From an uncultured Synechococcus sp. (GTDB lineage Bacteria > Cyanobacteriota > Cyanobacteriia > PCC-6307 > Cyanobiaceae): 14,069 nt of DNA. The stretch covers positions 1-14,069 of the forward strand of contig CAJWIC010000016.1 of assembly GCA_913040905.1 (NCBI GenBank), in the 5' to 3' direction. Shown here piece by piece: positions 1 through 7,173 of the stretch (position 1 is its first letter; every line of letters starts with the position of its first letter). The notes below the pieces were generated by a model that was not told the origin of the DNA, ran no database searches, and worked only from the letters and a program-made list of their open reading frames with translations. The translations under genes and the position numbers were made by a program.

Positions 1-1010
1 AGCACACGGGTCACCTCCCGCAGGGTGTGTTGAGCCTGTGCCACGGCCAGGCCGTAGCCCGGAACAATGATCACCCGCTCCGCAGCCTCAAGGGTGAGGG
101 CACATTCCTCAGCACTGCAGCTGGTGATGTTGGTGTACTCACCACCGCCGCCACCGCCGCCGGACGTCGCGCCAAGGGCACCGCCGAACAGAACGGACAC
201 CAGAGATCGGTTCATGCCATCACACATCACCTGGGTGAGGATCAATCCGGCGGCTCCGACCATGGCCCCAGCCACGATCAGCAGCTGACTCCCGACGACA
301 AAGCCCGCCGCCGCCGCCGCGACACCGGAATAACTGTTGAGCAAGGAGATGACCACCGGCATGTCGGCACCACCGATCGGCAGAGTCACCCCGATGCCGA
401 GCAGGCCGGATCCGATCACCAGTAACCAAAGCCCCTGGGAACCTTCTCCGGATGCAATCAACTTGACTGCTGCCACGAGTGAGAGAACCGCAAGGGCGAT
501 GTTCACGGCATGGCGCAGGCGGCTCTGCATCCAGGCGGGTGTGGAGAGCCAACCCTGGAGCTTGGCCATGGCCACGATCGAGCCAGTGAAGGTGATCGCT
601 CCGACGAAAACCGAGACGACGATCGACACCACTGCCACCAGATCCGTGCCACCGGCCTCAGGGAAGAGCGCCACGCCCAGGGCCACCAGCAAGGAGGACA
701 TGCCGCCACAGCCGTTGAACAGGGCGACGGTTTCCGGCATGGACGTCATCGGGACCCGCTGCGCCGTGATGGCACCGAGGATTCCGCCGGTGAGGGTACC
801 GACGATGATCCAGATCCAGGCGGTCGCTGCAATGCCGCCATCGCCGGCGTAATTGATCAGCAATCCGAGCACCGCCAGAGCCATGGCCACTGCGGCCAGC
901 TGATTGGCACCGCGGGCCGAGCGCACCTTGGAAAGGCCCTTGATACCCAGGGCCAGCAACAGAACCGCTACCAGTTCGATCGCGTACTTGAGGATGAGCG
1001 AAGCGGACAT
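1..1010 (-). CDS. pntB: NAD(P) transhydrogenase subunit beta (partial, 3' end beyond left edge)
   Basis: Beta subunit of the membrane proton-translocating transhydrogenase, which uses the proton gradient to reduce NADP+ with NADH. About 336 N-terminal residues are present; the usual length is roughly 470, so the end lies outside the window. The reading begins MSASLILKYAIELVAVLLL and passes through several hydrophobic helices of the membrane domain. It contains the family signature GADMPVVISLLNSYSG followed by an alanine-rich helix. A seven-glycine linker follows, then the start of the NADP(H)-binding domain with VPGYGLAVAQAQ. The ATG shares its A with the stop of the alpha-2 gene (TGATG), so translation is probably coupled. 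The glycine run lies at the hinge between membrane and nucleotide domains, where variation is expected. Identity is very secure. Confidence 0.97.
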   Translation of the reverse strand, partial: MSASLILKYAIELVAVLLLALGIKGLSKVRSARGANQLAAVAMALAVLGLLINYAGDGGIAATAWIWIIVGTLTGGILGAITAQRVPMTSMPETVALFNGCGGMSSLLVALGVALFPEAGGTDLVAVVSIVVSVFVGAITFTGSIVAMAKLQGWLSTPAWMQSRLRHAVNIALAVLSLVAAVKLIASGEGSQGLWLLVIGSGLLGIGVTLPIGGADMPVVISLLNSYSGVAAAAAGFVVGSQLLIVAGAMVGAAGLILTQVMCDGMNRSLVSVLFGGALGATSGGGGGGGEYTNITSCSAEECALTLEAAERVIIVPGYGLAVAQAQHTLREVTRV

Positions 1011-1306
1011 CAGCGGTTCTCCTTACGGGCGGGCTTACGGCTGAACATGGCCAGCATCCGATCGGTGACCAGGAAGCCACCGATCACGTTGAACAGAGCG
1101 AACCCCAGAGACACCGCTCCAAGCACGAGCAGCGCGGGATTGTCTCCGGCCTTGATGATCAGCGTGAGGGCTGCCAGAACCGTGATACCGGAGATGGCAT
1201 TGGCACCGCTCATCAGCGGTGTATGCAACGTGGGGGGCACCTTGCCGATGAGCTCAAGGCCAAGAAGGCTGCCCAGCAGCAGCACCCAGAGGAATTCAAC
1301 GAACAT
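1010..1306 (-). CDS. pntAB: NAD(P) transhydrogenase subunit alpha-2 (membrane part)
   Basis: A 98-residue, almost wholly hydrophobic protein beginning MFVEFLWVLLLGSLLGLELI, with about three membrane helices and a basic C-terminus (RKPARKENR). It matches the membrane half of PntA, including the PPTLHTPLMSGANAISG segment. In cyanobacteria and Rhodospirillum the alpha chain is split into a soluble and a membrane polypeptide, as here. I chose the ATG at 1306 rather than an upstream in-frame start at 1369, because the extra residues are not hydrophobic and would lie inside the alpha-1 gene. Both ends overlap the neighbouring genes by one base through the same CTGATG hexamer. The three subunits should therefore be made in a coupled way from one transcript. 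Confidence 0.95.
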   Translation of the reverse strand: MFVEFLWVLLLGSLLGLELIGKVPPTLHTPLMSGANAISGITVLAALTLIIKAGDNPALLVLGAVSLGFALFNVIGGFLVTDRMLAMFSRKPARKENR

Positions 1307-2460
1307 CAGCTGGCTCCAGGGGTAAGAACATCGCCGCGACGGATGCTGCCGTCCTGGGCGATCAGACAACCGGCGATCAACTCATCCTCGAGATCGAGCT
1401 TGAGATCACCATCCTTGAGGGTGGGCTCCAGCAGTGCCACGAGATTGCGTGCGTAAAGAGCACTGGCGTGATTGGGCACGCTGCAGGGAAGATCGTTGCC
1501 TCCGATCAGCTTCACACCCTTGCGATCCACGGTTTCGCCTGGAACTGTGTCGGCACAGTTGCCGCCCTGGGCCACCGCCAGGTCCACCACCACGGCTCCA
1601 GGACGCATGCGATCGAGCATGTCCTCACTGATCAGACGAGGGGCACGGCGACCAGGCACCTGAGCTGTGCAGATGGCCACATCGGCTTCAGCGAGTTGAT
1701 CAGACAGTTGCTGACGCTGAGCTGCCAGGAAGGCATCGGAGGCCTGCTTGGCATAACCACCGGACTCCGAGGGCTTGTCGTCCATCTCGGGTGGCTCGAT
1801 AAACCGTGCACCAAGGGATTCCACCTGCTCCTTCACAGCTGGGCGGATATCACTGACATAGACAACCGCTCCAAGGCGGCGTGCTGTCGCCACGGCCTGC
1901 AGGCCTGCGACCCCAGCTCCCAGAATCACCACCTTGGCGGGCTGAACCGTCCCGGCGGCCGTCATCAGCATTGGGAAGTAGCGGTCGAGGGCGGCCGAGG
2001 CCAGCAGCACCGACTTGTAGCCGGCGATGTTGGCCTGAGACGACAGGGCATCCGCAGACTGGGCCCGGCTGATGCGAGGCAACAGCTCAAGAGCCATGGC
2101 CGAAAGAGCTCCTCCCTTGAGGCTGGCGGTCAACTCCCCATTGGCGTAGGGAGAGAGCAGGCCAACCACCAGGGCACCCTGACGAAGGCGCGAGAGGCTG
2201 GTCCCAGAGGGCGTCTGCACGCAGAGAACAATGTCGGCCTGGGACCATCCCGCCGCATCACCGGGTTCGATCAACTGCGCACCTTGATCGGCATAGGCCT
2301 GATCGAGGTATCCCGAAGACGTTCCGGCTCCGCGCTCGACGAACACATCACAGCCGAAGGACAGGAATTTCTTCACCGTGTCGGGCGTCGCCGCGACCCG
2401 GGTTTCCCCCGGTGTCGACTCCACCGGTATTAGAAGTCTGGGCAAGACGAAGACAACCAC
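1306..2460 (-). CDS. pntAA: NAD(P) transhydrogenase subunit alpha-1 (soluble NAD(H)-binding part)
   Basis: Soluble domain I of the transhydrogenase, binding NAD(H). About 384 residues. The N-terminus carries the alanine-dehydrogenase/PntA signature (ESTPGETRVAATPDTVKKF). The nucleotide-site loop SRAQSADALSSQANIAGYK lies near residues 131-149, and the Rossmann motif GAGVAGLQAVATARRLGA near 181-198. Further on is QVPGRRAPRLISEDML. The start is uncertain. GTG at 2460 is the most upstream possibility. A TTG at 2445 would give MPRLLIP, a common beginning for this family; neither has a clear Shine-Dalgarno. It is the first gene of the minus-strand operon and is divergent from the gene at 2571. A 6-bp-arm inverted repeat sits just upstream. 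Confidence 0.95.
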   Translation of the reverse strand: MVVFVLPRLLIPVESTPGETRVAATPDTVKKFLSFGCDVFVERGAGTSSGYLDQAYADQGAQLIEPGDAAGWSQADIVLCVQTPSGTSLSRLRQGALVVGLLSPYANGELTASLKGGALSAMALELLPRISRAQSADALSSQANIAGYKSVLLASAALDRYFPMLMTAAGTVQPAKVVILGAGVAGLQAVATARRLGAVVYVSDIRPAVKEQVESLGARFIEPPEMDDKPSESGGYAKQASDAFLAAQRQQLSDQLAEADVAICTAQVPGRRAPRLISEDMLDRMRPGAVVVDLAVAQGGNCADTVPGETVDRKGVKLIGGNDLPCSVPNHASALYARNLVALLEPTLKDGDLKLDLEDELIAGCLIAQDGSIRRGDVLTPGAS

Positions 2461-2476
2461 CGACCGGCCTGAGATT

Positions 2477-2491
2477 AGAAGGTCGCCTTCT
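2477..2491. repeat. Inverted repeat upstream of pntAA
   Basis: AGAAGG-TCG-CCTTCT is a perfect 6-bp inverted repeat with a 3-base centre. It lies 17-31 bases upstream of the GTG start of the transhydrogenase operon, within the roughly 110-base divergent spacer. It could be an operator or a small 5' untranslated hairpin. No function is shown by the sequence. Confidence 0.4.
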
Positions 2492-2570
2492 GCTCACCCG
2501 GAACTTTTCTGAAGAATGCTGAGGTCGTTGAACAACCCTGGCTATCGGACAGTTGAATCATGTGTTCCCC

Positions 2571-3149
2571 ATGGGTCTCAGCGCAATCGAGTGTCCCGAC
2601 GGCGTCTGCCACAGCCACCACGGCGGTCATGCCGTGGAACGTCGGACCATGCAATCCACCCTTGAGGAGCACGGGCGCGACTGGTGCGAGCGACTGGCGG
2701 AGCGGATCTACGAGATCTCCGTGGACAGCTTCTCCCAGAGCGTGATGCCGAGCCTGCATGCGGCGGGATGGCAGCGTCGCCACCTCGACTGGGAGTTCAA
2801 ACTCAACGAGCGCCAGTCGGAACCGGATCGCACCCTGGTGGACGGCATCATCAACGCGACCGAAAGCTTCCTGCGCAGCAGTGAAGTGCACCGTCTGTTC
2901 ATCCAGGAACTGGTACAGGGCACCTTCGCTGAAGCCAGCGAAGACGATCTACGTATCAAGGCGGTCCGCACCCTGGTGGAGACGGAGATCGTGGCGATGC
3001 TTGCTGAAAAGCGACAGGAGCTGCTGGATCGACTGGCCCATCAATTGCTGGAGGCAGCCAAAGGAGACTTCGAAACCGCACGAACTGCAGCGGAGGACGC
3101 CCTGATCGAAGTGGAGCGTCTGGTGATCAACCACGCTGAAGCGCTCTGA
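2571..3149 (+). CDS. Conserved-looking hypothetical protein with Cys/His-rich N-terminus
   Basis: I do not recognise a named family. From ATG 2571 the product is 192 residues. The first 20 or so residues are rich in possible metal ligands (IECPDGVCHSHHGGH: two Cys, four His). The rest is strongly charged, probably mostly alpha-helical, with a likely amphipathic or coiled region in the C-terminal half (ETEIVAMLAEKRQELLDRLA). There is no signal peptide or membrane segment, so it is probably cytosolic. Other possible starts are TTG 2553, GTG 2562 and ATG 2649; the last would remove the Cys/His cluster. No start has a clear Shine-Dalgarno. It is divergent from the transhydrogenase operon and convergent with the small gene at 3152-3328, with only two bases between their stop codons. 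Codon use resembles the neighbours, with no sign of recent transfer. Confidence 0.8.
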   Translation: MGLSAIECPDGVCHSHHGGHAVERRTMQSTLEEHGRDWCERLAERIYEISVDSFSQSVMPSLHAAGWQRRHLDWEFKLNERQSEPDRTLVDGIINATESFLRSSEVHRLFIQELVQGTFAEASEDDLRIKAVRTLVETEIVAMLAEKRQELLDRLAHQLLEAAKGDFETARTAAEDALIEVERLVINHAEAL

Positions 3150-3156
3150 CGTCAGA
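3145..3156. repeat. Perfect 12-bp palindrome holding two convergent stop codons
   Basis: TCTGACGTCAGA is its own reverse complement. It contains the TGA of the upstream plus-strand gene (3147-3149) and, mirrored, the TGA of the minus-strand small gene (TCA at 3152-3154). As RNA it would form only a short stem, so it is a weak terminator candidate. Confidence 0.6.
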
Positions 3157-3328
3157 CGATCGGCAACACTTCCTGATCCAGGGAACGGGCCTGCCGCCAG
3201 CGTCCCCAGCGACGCAGCTGCCGGGCCCGCAGGATCAGATGGTCGATATCGCAGTCACTCTGCCAACACCGATCAAGCTGACGTCTCAGCTGATCGAGAA
3301 ACTCAGGTGATGGGCGGCCCTTGGCCAT
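3152..3328 (-). CDS. Small hypothetical protein, 58 residues
   Basis: Reading the minus strand from ATG at 3328 gives an uninterrupted 58-codon frame starting MAKGRPSPEFLDQLRRQLDR and ending SLDQEVLPIV. It is rich in Arg, Gln, Leu and Trp (LRRWGRWRQARS) and looks like a small basic helical protein; two Cys lie near the middle. It fills the space between the preceding gene and the helicase, and its stop codon is mirrored with that gene's stop in a palindrome. The composition looks like real protein, not antisense noise, but I know no family for it. No Shine-Dalgarno is obvious. A short basic helical protein could bind nucleic acid; that is inference only. Confidence 0.6.
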   Translation of the reverse strand: MAKGRPSPEFLDQLRRQLDRCWQSDCDIDHLILRARQLRRWGRWRQARSLDQEVLPIV

Positions 3329-3386
3329 GGCAGGAGTCGGCTGGTGATCCGGAACAGACGCTGATGGCCGGAACCTAGAGATGCCG

Positions 3387-3401
3387 AAGAGGTTCGAAAT
3401 G
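3387..3401 (+). promoter_or_regulatory. Shine-Dalgarno and ATG in front of the helicase region
   Basis: AAGAGG at 3387-3392 stands six bases before ATG 3399-3401, a well-placed ribosome site. The ATG opens a 19-codon frame that stops at TGA 3456-3458 and is one base out of phase with the helicase. It is the only good initiation signal near the helicase 5' end, so it decides how that gene should be read. Confidence 0.55.
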
Positions 3402-4872
3402 GTTAAAAAGACTCATCTTTCCCCTGTTCACTATCTCTCCTTTCAGCTTCGACGTTGACCCTTCTGGATCCAGACCCACGATCCAGCCCAGGCAGTGGCA
3501 AACCCACCTCATCCAGCTGCTGCGTCGTCGACTGGATGGTGGAGCGATCAGTGAACAGGACGTGCTCGTTTTTGCTGGGCCCGGGGCAGGAAAGACCCTC
3601 GGCGCTCTGCTGGCCTTTCGCAGCATGCGTCAGGAACAACGTCTGCAGCGCTTCCTGGTGTTCTGTCACCGCACCTCGATCCTGGAGCAATGGCAACGGG
3701 CCGCTGCACGGTTGGGTCTCGAGCTGGTCAACTGGCCCTGTGAACCGGAGGCGCTGAGCCGTGCGGATGGCCTGTTGTTGACATACCAATGTGCTGCACG
3801 CCAGCCGCAGCAGCTGGCGACCGCACTCACCCCCTGGCCCGCCACGTCCCTCCTCGCCATCGCGGACGAAGCCCACCACCTCGGAGTGGATCCCGACGAT
3901 CCCGGAGCAGCCGCCTGGAGCCAGGCCTTTGAGGAGCAGACCTCACACTGTCGACTGCGCCTTGGATTGACAGGAACACCGTTCCGCGCTGACAACCTGG
4001 GCTTCTGTGCGGCGCGCCGGATCCGAACCGTCCAGAACGGCGAGCTGGTGGAGCAGATCCAACCCGATCTCTGCGTGGAACCGCGGGAACTGATCGCCGC
4101 AGGAGACGTGCGGCCTCTGGAATTTCACTTTCAGGACGGCTGGGTGGAGCACAGCCAGGTGGGTCGTCCCGATCGTGATGTCTCCCCCCTCTCCCAGGAG
4201 CAGCGCGAGAGCTGGCGTGCCCGCAATCTTCGCCGTGCCATCCGACTGGCGGATAGCAGCTGCATCGGTCAACAGGTGATTCTTCAGGCCCAGAGACGAC
4301 TCTCCAGGGTTCGACAGCAGCAGCCCAATGCCGCAGGACTGGTGATCGCCCGCGACATTGACCATGCCTCAGCCATCGCCTGCTTGTTGGAGGACGATGG
4401 CGACAAGGTGGATCTGGTCCATTCTCAGGACCCGGAAGCCTCGGCTCGACTCGATGGTTTCCAGGCCGGTGGAGCGGACTGGCTGGTGAGCATCGACATG
4501 TGCGCCGAAGGATTTGATGCACCCCGCCTCCGGGTGGTGGCCTATCTGACCACGGTGGTCACCCGCAGCCGCTTTCTGCAGGGCATCACACGAGCCGTCC
4601 GCATGACTCCGGAGCTGGCTGAACAGGAGCCAGTTCCCCGCAACCCGTCCTACGTGGTCGCCCCTGCCGACCCATTGCTGATGAGCTACGCCCGCACCTG
4701 GTCTGTGGCCGAGCCCTACGTGCTCTCTCCGGTCGACAGCGACGCCATGCCCCTCAGCGATCCCCCAGGTCGTGGACGAGGTCCCAGCCTGCCGCTGGAG
4801 GCGGTCAATGACGGAGCAGGAGCCATGATTCGCCTGAAAACGCCGCAACTGCCTTCTTTTCTGCAGCGTTGA
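3399..4872 (+). CDS. SF2 DEAD/DEAH-type helicase with out-of-frame 5' end
   Basis: An ATP-dependent nucleic-acid helicase of the SF2 (ResIII/DEAH-like) type. Its substrate cannot be told from sequence. Visible motifs: Walker A GPGAGKT, motif Ia-like FCHRTSILEQW, Walker B DEAHH, motif III GLTGTPFR, motif V-like EGFDAPRL and motif VI-like QGITRAVR, where a Thr replaces the usual Gly. The first usable in-frame start is GTG 3562, giving 436 residues, but it begins only five residues before Walker A. The same frame upstream encodes IQPRQWQTHLIQLLRR, which resembles the Gln motif expected there. That frame is open back to a stop at 3376 and has no ATG, GTG or TTG. The good start (ATG 3399) is in another frame. 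Skipping T3456 joins the two and gives about 490 residues. The coordinates assume that join; alternatives are an unusual start codon, a disabling indel or a sequencing error. The helicase body is secure. Confidence 0.85.
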
Positions 4873-4968
4873 CGACATCTTTCTGCGGAGAAAAATGCGA
4901 ATTTCTGCGAAATCAAGCCCTACACCGGGCCCTTGACCCTTCATTCTGTTTTTCATTGGGAGGCAACC

Positions 4969-5217
4969 ATGGACGCTGCAATGGAACGTCGAGTCAGCGT
5001 TGCCACCGGCTGGGCCTCCACCCGAATCGCTGTCCTGGACAAGGAAGAGCGTTATGAAGATAGTTATGCGGTGACGGAGGAATTCCGCGAGTGGATCACT
5101 TGCATGGGCGAGAACGACGCCATGCTTGAAGACAATGTTCTGACCGTTCCGCGCAATCCAAGCAAGCGAGGAAGCATGCGCGACAGCTTGTCAAGCGACT
5201 TTCAGCTGGAAACCTGA
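4969..5217 (+). CDS. Small acidic hypothetical protein, 82 residues
   Basis: The ATG at 4969 is preceded by GGGAGG, an excellent Shine-Dalgarno and one of the best in the window. An in-frame upstream TTG at 4933 is therefore unlikely to be the start. The product is acidic (DKEERYEDSYAVTEEFREW) with a polar tail (NPSKRGSMRDSLSSDF). There is no signal peptide, membrane helix or recognisable motif, so it is probably a soluble cytosolic protein. I do not recognise the family. It lies 96 bases after the helicase and 124 bases before NTRC, both on the same strand. The strong ribosome site suggests efficient expression. Function is unknown. Confidence 0.8.
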   Translation: MDAAMERRVSVATGWASTRIAVLDKEERYEDSYAVTEEFREWITCMGENDAMLEDNVLTVPRNPSKRGSMRDSLSSDFQLET

Positions 5218-5341
5218 AGAATTCATTAAATAACAGCTTTTCTTCGTGGTGATTGCGACGGATCGCGGTTAATCGGCTTGCCGCCCTCGGCGATCGATGC
5301 ACCAGCCGTAGACTTAACTCATAGTCACTCCGCTTTAGAGA

Positions 5342-6712
5342 ATGTCCGACGCATCCGGGCACATTGAGAATCTCGTCATCGTTGGATCAGGACCTGCCGG
5401 CTACACCGCAGCCATTTACGCCGCACGGGCGAACCTCCAACCGCTTCTGGTCACAGGATTTCAGCGGGGAGGCATCCCCGGCGGCCAATTGATGACAACC
5501 ACCCACGTGGAGAACTTTCCGGGGTTCCCCGATGGAATTCTGGGTCCTGACCTCATGGATCTGATGAAGGCCCAGGCCGTGCGCTGGGGTACCCATCTAA
5601 TCGAAGCCGACGCTGACCGGATTGATCTCAGTCAACGTCCCTTCCGCATCGAAGCGGACGGACAGACGATTCAAGCCCATGCCCTGGTCATCGCCACCGG
5701 TGCCAGTGCCAACCGGCTTGGCTTGCCCACAGAGGAGCGCTACTGGAGCAGTGGCATCAGCGCCTGTGCGATCTGTGATGGGGCCACCCCGCAGTTCCGC
5801 GATGAACAACTTGCCGTGGTGGGTGGTGGTGATTCCGCTTGCGAGGAGGCGGTGTATCTCACCAAGTACGGCAGCCATGTTCATCTGATCGTGCGCTCGG
5901 ACCAATTCCGGGCCAGCGCCGCCATGGCCGATCGCGTGATGGCCAATCCAGCGATCACCGTGCACTGGAACAGTGAGATCGAGGACGTGGCAGGGGGTGA
6001 GTGGATGGAGTCGCTCACCCTCCGCAACCGGGTGACCAGCGAGACCAGAACCCTTGCGGTGCGAGGACTGTTTTATGCGATTGGACACACCCCCAACACC
6101 GATCTGCTCAAAGATCAGATCGAGTTGGATGAAAAGGGGTACCTGATCACTGCCTCGGGCCGCCCGGAAACCTCCGTTGACGGTGTCTTTTCAGCAGGAG
6201 ACGTCGCCGACGCTGAATGGCGGCAGGGCATCACCGCCGCCGGCAGTGGCTGCAAGGCGGCCCTGGCTGCAGAGCGCTGGCTGACCCACCACAACCTGGC
6301 CAGCCGCGTCGCCAGGGCATCGGTGGAGCCGGCCCAGGCAGAGAAAGCGGTGAATGTGGCCGTGACCACTGAAGAGACTTACGACCCCAAGGGCCTGTGG
6401 CAGAAGGGCAGCTTCGCCCTCCGCAAGCTCTATCACGACAGCGACAAGCCCCTGCTCGTCGTTTACACCTCACCGACCTGCGGACCGTGCCATGTGCTCA
6501 AGCCACAGCTTCAGCGCGTGATCAACGAGCTCGATGGTCAAGCCCAGGCCGTCGTGATCGACATCGAAGCGGATCAGGCGATCGCCGAGCAGGCCGGCGT
6601 CAGTGGAACACCGACCGTGCAGCTGTTCCACAACAAGGCGATGGTGCAGCAGTGGCGAGGCGTGAAGCCCCGCAGTGAGTTCAAGACTGCGATTGAGACC
6701 CTGGTGGCTTAA
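5342..6712 (+). CDS. ntrC: NADPH-dependent thioredoxin reductase-thioredoxin fusion (NTRC)
   Basis: A single 456-residue chain that carries electrons from NADPH through FAD and a disulfide to its own thioredoxin domain. In chloroplasts and cyanobacteria the main known target of NTRC is 2-Cys peroxiredoxin. Residues 1-318 are the reductase: FAD motif GSGPAG 15-20, redox pair CAIC 142-145, NADPH motif GGGDSA 161-166 and FAD motif FSAGD near 283-287. A linker of about 45 residues leads to the thioredoxin domain with CGPC (Cys380 and Cys383) and the cis-Pro motif GTPT at 422-425. All catalytic residues are present. The CAIC and SPTCGPC contexts match NTRC rather than a free reductase. The symbol means NTRC and not the nitrogen regulator; many annotations call it trxB. 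It is convergent with infA, and the two stop codons overlap within TTAA. Confidence 0.95.
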   Translation: MSDASGHIENLVIVGSGPAGYTAAIYAARANLQPLLVTGFQRGGIPGGQLMTTTHVENFPGFPDGILGPDLMDLMKAQAVRWGTHLIEADADRIDLSQRPFRIEADGQTIQAHALVIATGASANRLGLPTEERYWSSGISACAICDGATPQFRDEQLAVVGGGDSACEEAVYLTKYGSHVHLIVRSDQFRASAAMADRVMANPAITVHWNSEIEDVAGGEWMESLTLRNRVTSETRTLAVRGLFYAIGHTPNTDLLKDQIELDEKGYLITASGRPETSVDGVFSAGDVADAEWRQGITAAGSGCKAALAAERWLTHHNLASRVARASVEPAQAEKAVNVAVTTEETYDPKGLWQKGSFALRKLYHDSDKPLLVVYTSPTCGPCHVLKPQLQRVINELDGQAQAVVIDIEADQAIAEQAGVSGTPTVQLFHNKAMVQQWRGVKPRSEFKTAIETLVA

Positions 6713-6978
6713 CGACGACGCGGACCCCCGGGACGGTTGCCACCCGGCCGTCCACCGGGGGCGCCGGCATTGCGTTCCCGATAGGTGATCCGACCACGGG
6801 TCAGGTCATAGGGGCTGATCTCGACCAGAACCTTGTCGCCAGCGAGCAGCTTGATGCGGAATTTGGTGAGTTTGCCTGCGGCCCGACACAGGCATTGATG
6901 ACCGGCAGGCTGCTCAAGGGTGACCAGATAGAACCCATTTCCCTGTTCCTTCTCGATCACGCCCGAGGTTTCGATCAT
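6709..6978 (-). CDS. infA: Translation initiation factor IF-1 paralogue with Gly/Arg-rich tail
   Basis: IF-1 is a small OB-fold protein that binds the 30S A site during initiation. From ATG 6978 this one has 89 residues, against about 72 usually. The core ends with the strongly conserved [16 protein letters not shown] (55-70). The N-terminus, [20 protein letters not shown], and the segment [10 protein letters not shown] differ from the standard IF-1 start (typically with an IEMEGTV-like segment), so this is probably a divergent second copy; a normal infA would be expected in the ribosomal protein cluster elsewhere. After the OB fold comes an 18-residue tail, [18 protein letters not shown], reminiscent of Gly/Arg RNA-binding tails. 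An upstream start at 7008 is less likely because IF-1 proteins begin near this Met. It is convergent with NTRC. Confidence 0.9.
   Translation of the reverse strand: MIETSGVIEKEQGNGFYLVTLEQPAGHQCLCRAAGKLTKFRIKLLAGDKVLVEISPYDLTRGRITYRERNAGAPGGRPGGNRPGGPRRR
6725..6761. terminator. Strong GC-rich hairpin just after NTRC, inside the infA tail
   Basis: CCCCCG at 6725-6730 pairs with CGGGGG at 6756-6761, and GGACGG at 6731-6736 pairs with CCGTCC at 6748-6753. Together they make about 12 base pairs with a two-base bulge and an 11-base loop. It begins 13 bases past the NTRC stop, so it may halt or protect that transcript. No T-run follows, so it is not a classic intrinsic terminator. On the other strand it is the coding sequence of the infA Gly/Arg tail. 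Confidence 0.45.
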
Positions 6979-7101
6979 GCGCCTGTGGCTTACCCGAAGT
7001 ACCGACACTTTAAAAGGGCACCTTCTGGCTCGCTTGGGCCGCTGATCCTTCTAGGCTCCGCGGCTTCTGCTCGTCCTGCCGTGTTGCTGCCTCCGATCAC
7101 C

Positions 7102-7173
7102 ATGGACCTGGGCCTGCTGCTGATCTCCATCGGCGTTGTCAACCTATGGAGGGCTCGCGAAAACGCCGGTTGA
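7102..7173 (+). CDS. Possible 23-residue hydrophobic microprotein
   Basis: ATG 7102 opens a short frame ending at TGA 7171-7173. It encodes MDLGLLLISIGVVNLW followed by a charged end, RARENAG, the shape of a single-pass membrane peptide. It overlaps the first codons of the pseudouridine synthase in another frame. No Shine-Dalgarno is visible, and the frame could be chance. I do not match it to any known small photosystem subunit. Confidence 0.22.
   Translation: MDLGLLLISIGVVNLWRARENAG

Noticed and set aside
141..165. Trinucleotide-like repeat (ccg/cca run)
   Set aside because: It encodes the seven-glycine linker of PntB, so it is part of a coding region and not an independent repeat element.
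510..2433. Long plus-strand frames (510-1325 and 1468-2433) opposite the transhydrogenase genes
   Set aside because: They are antisense to clearly identified pnt genes and show no family motifs; GC-rich third positions leave such mirror frames open.
3562..3564. GTG 3562 as the true helicase start
   Set aside because: It begins only five residues before Walker A and drops the upstream PRQWQ segment; no Shine-Dalgarno precedes it. Kept only as the fallback start.
3827..4956. Minus-strand frames of up to 231 residues opposite the helicase
   Set aside because: The sense strand carries all the SF2 motifs; the antisense products are low-complexity and unlike any known protein.
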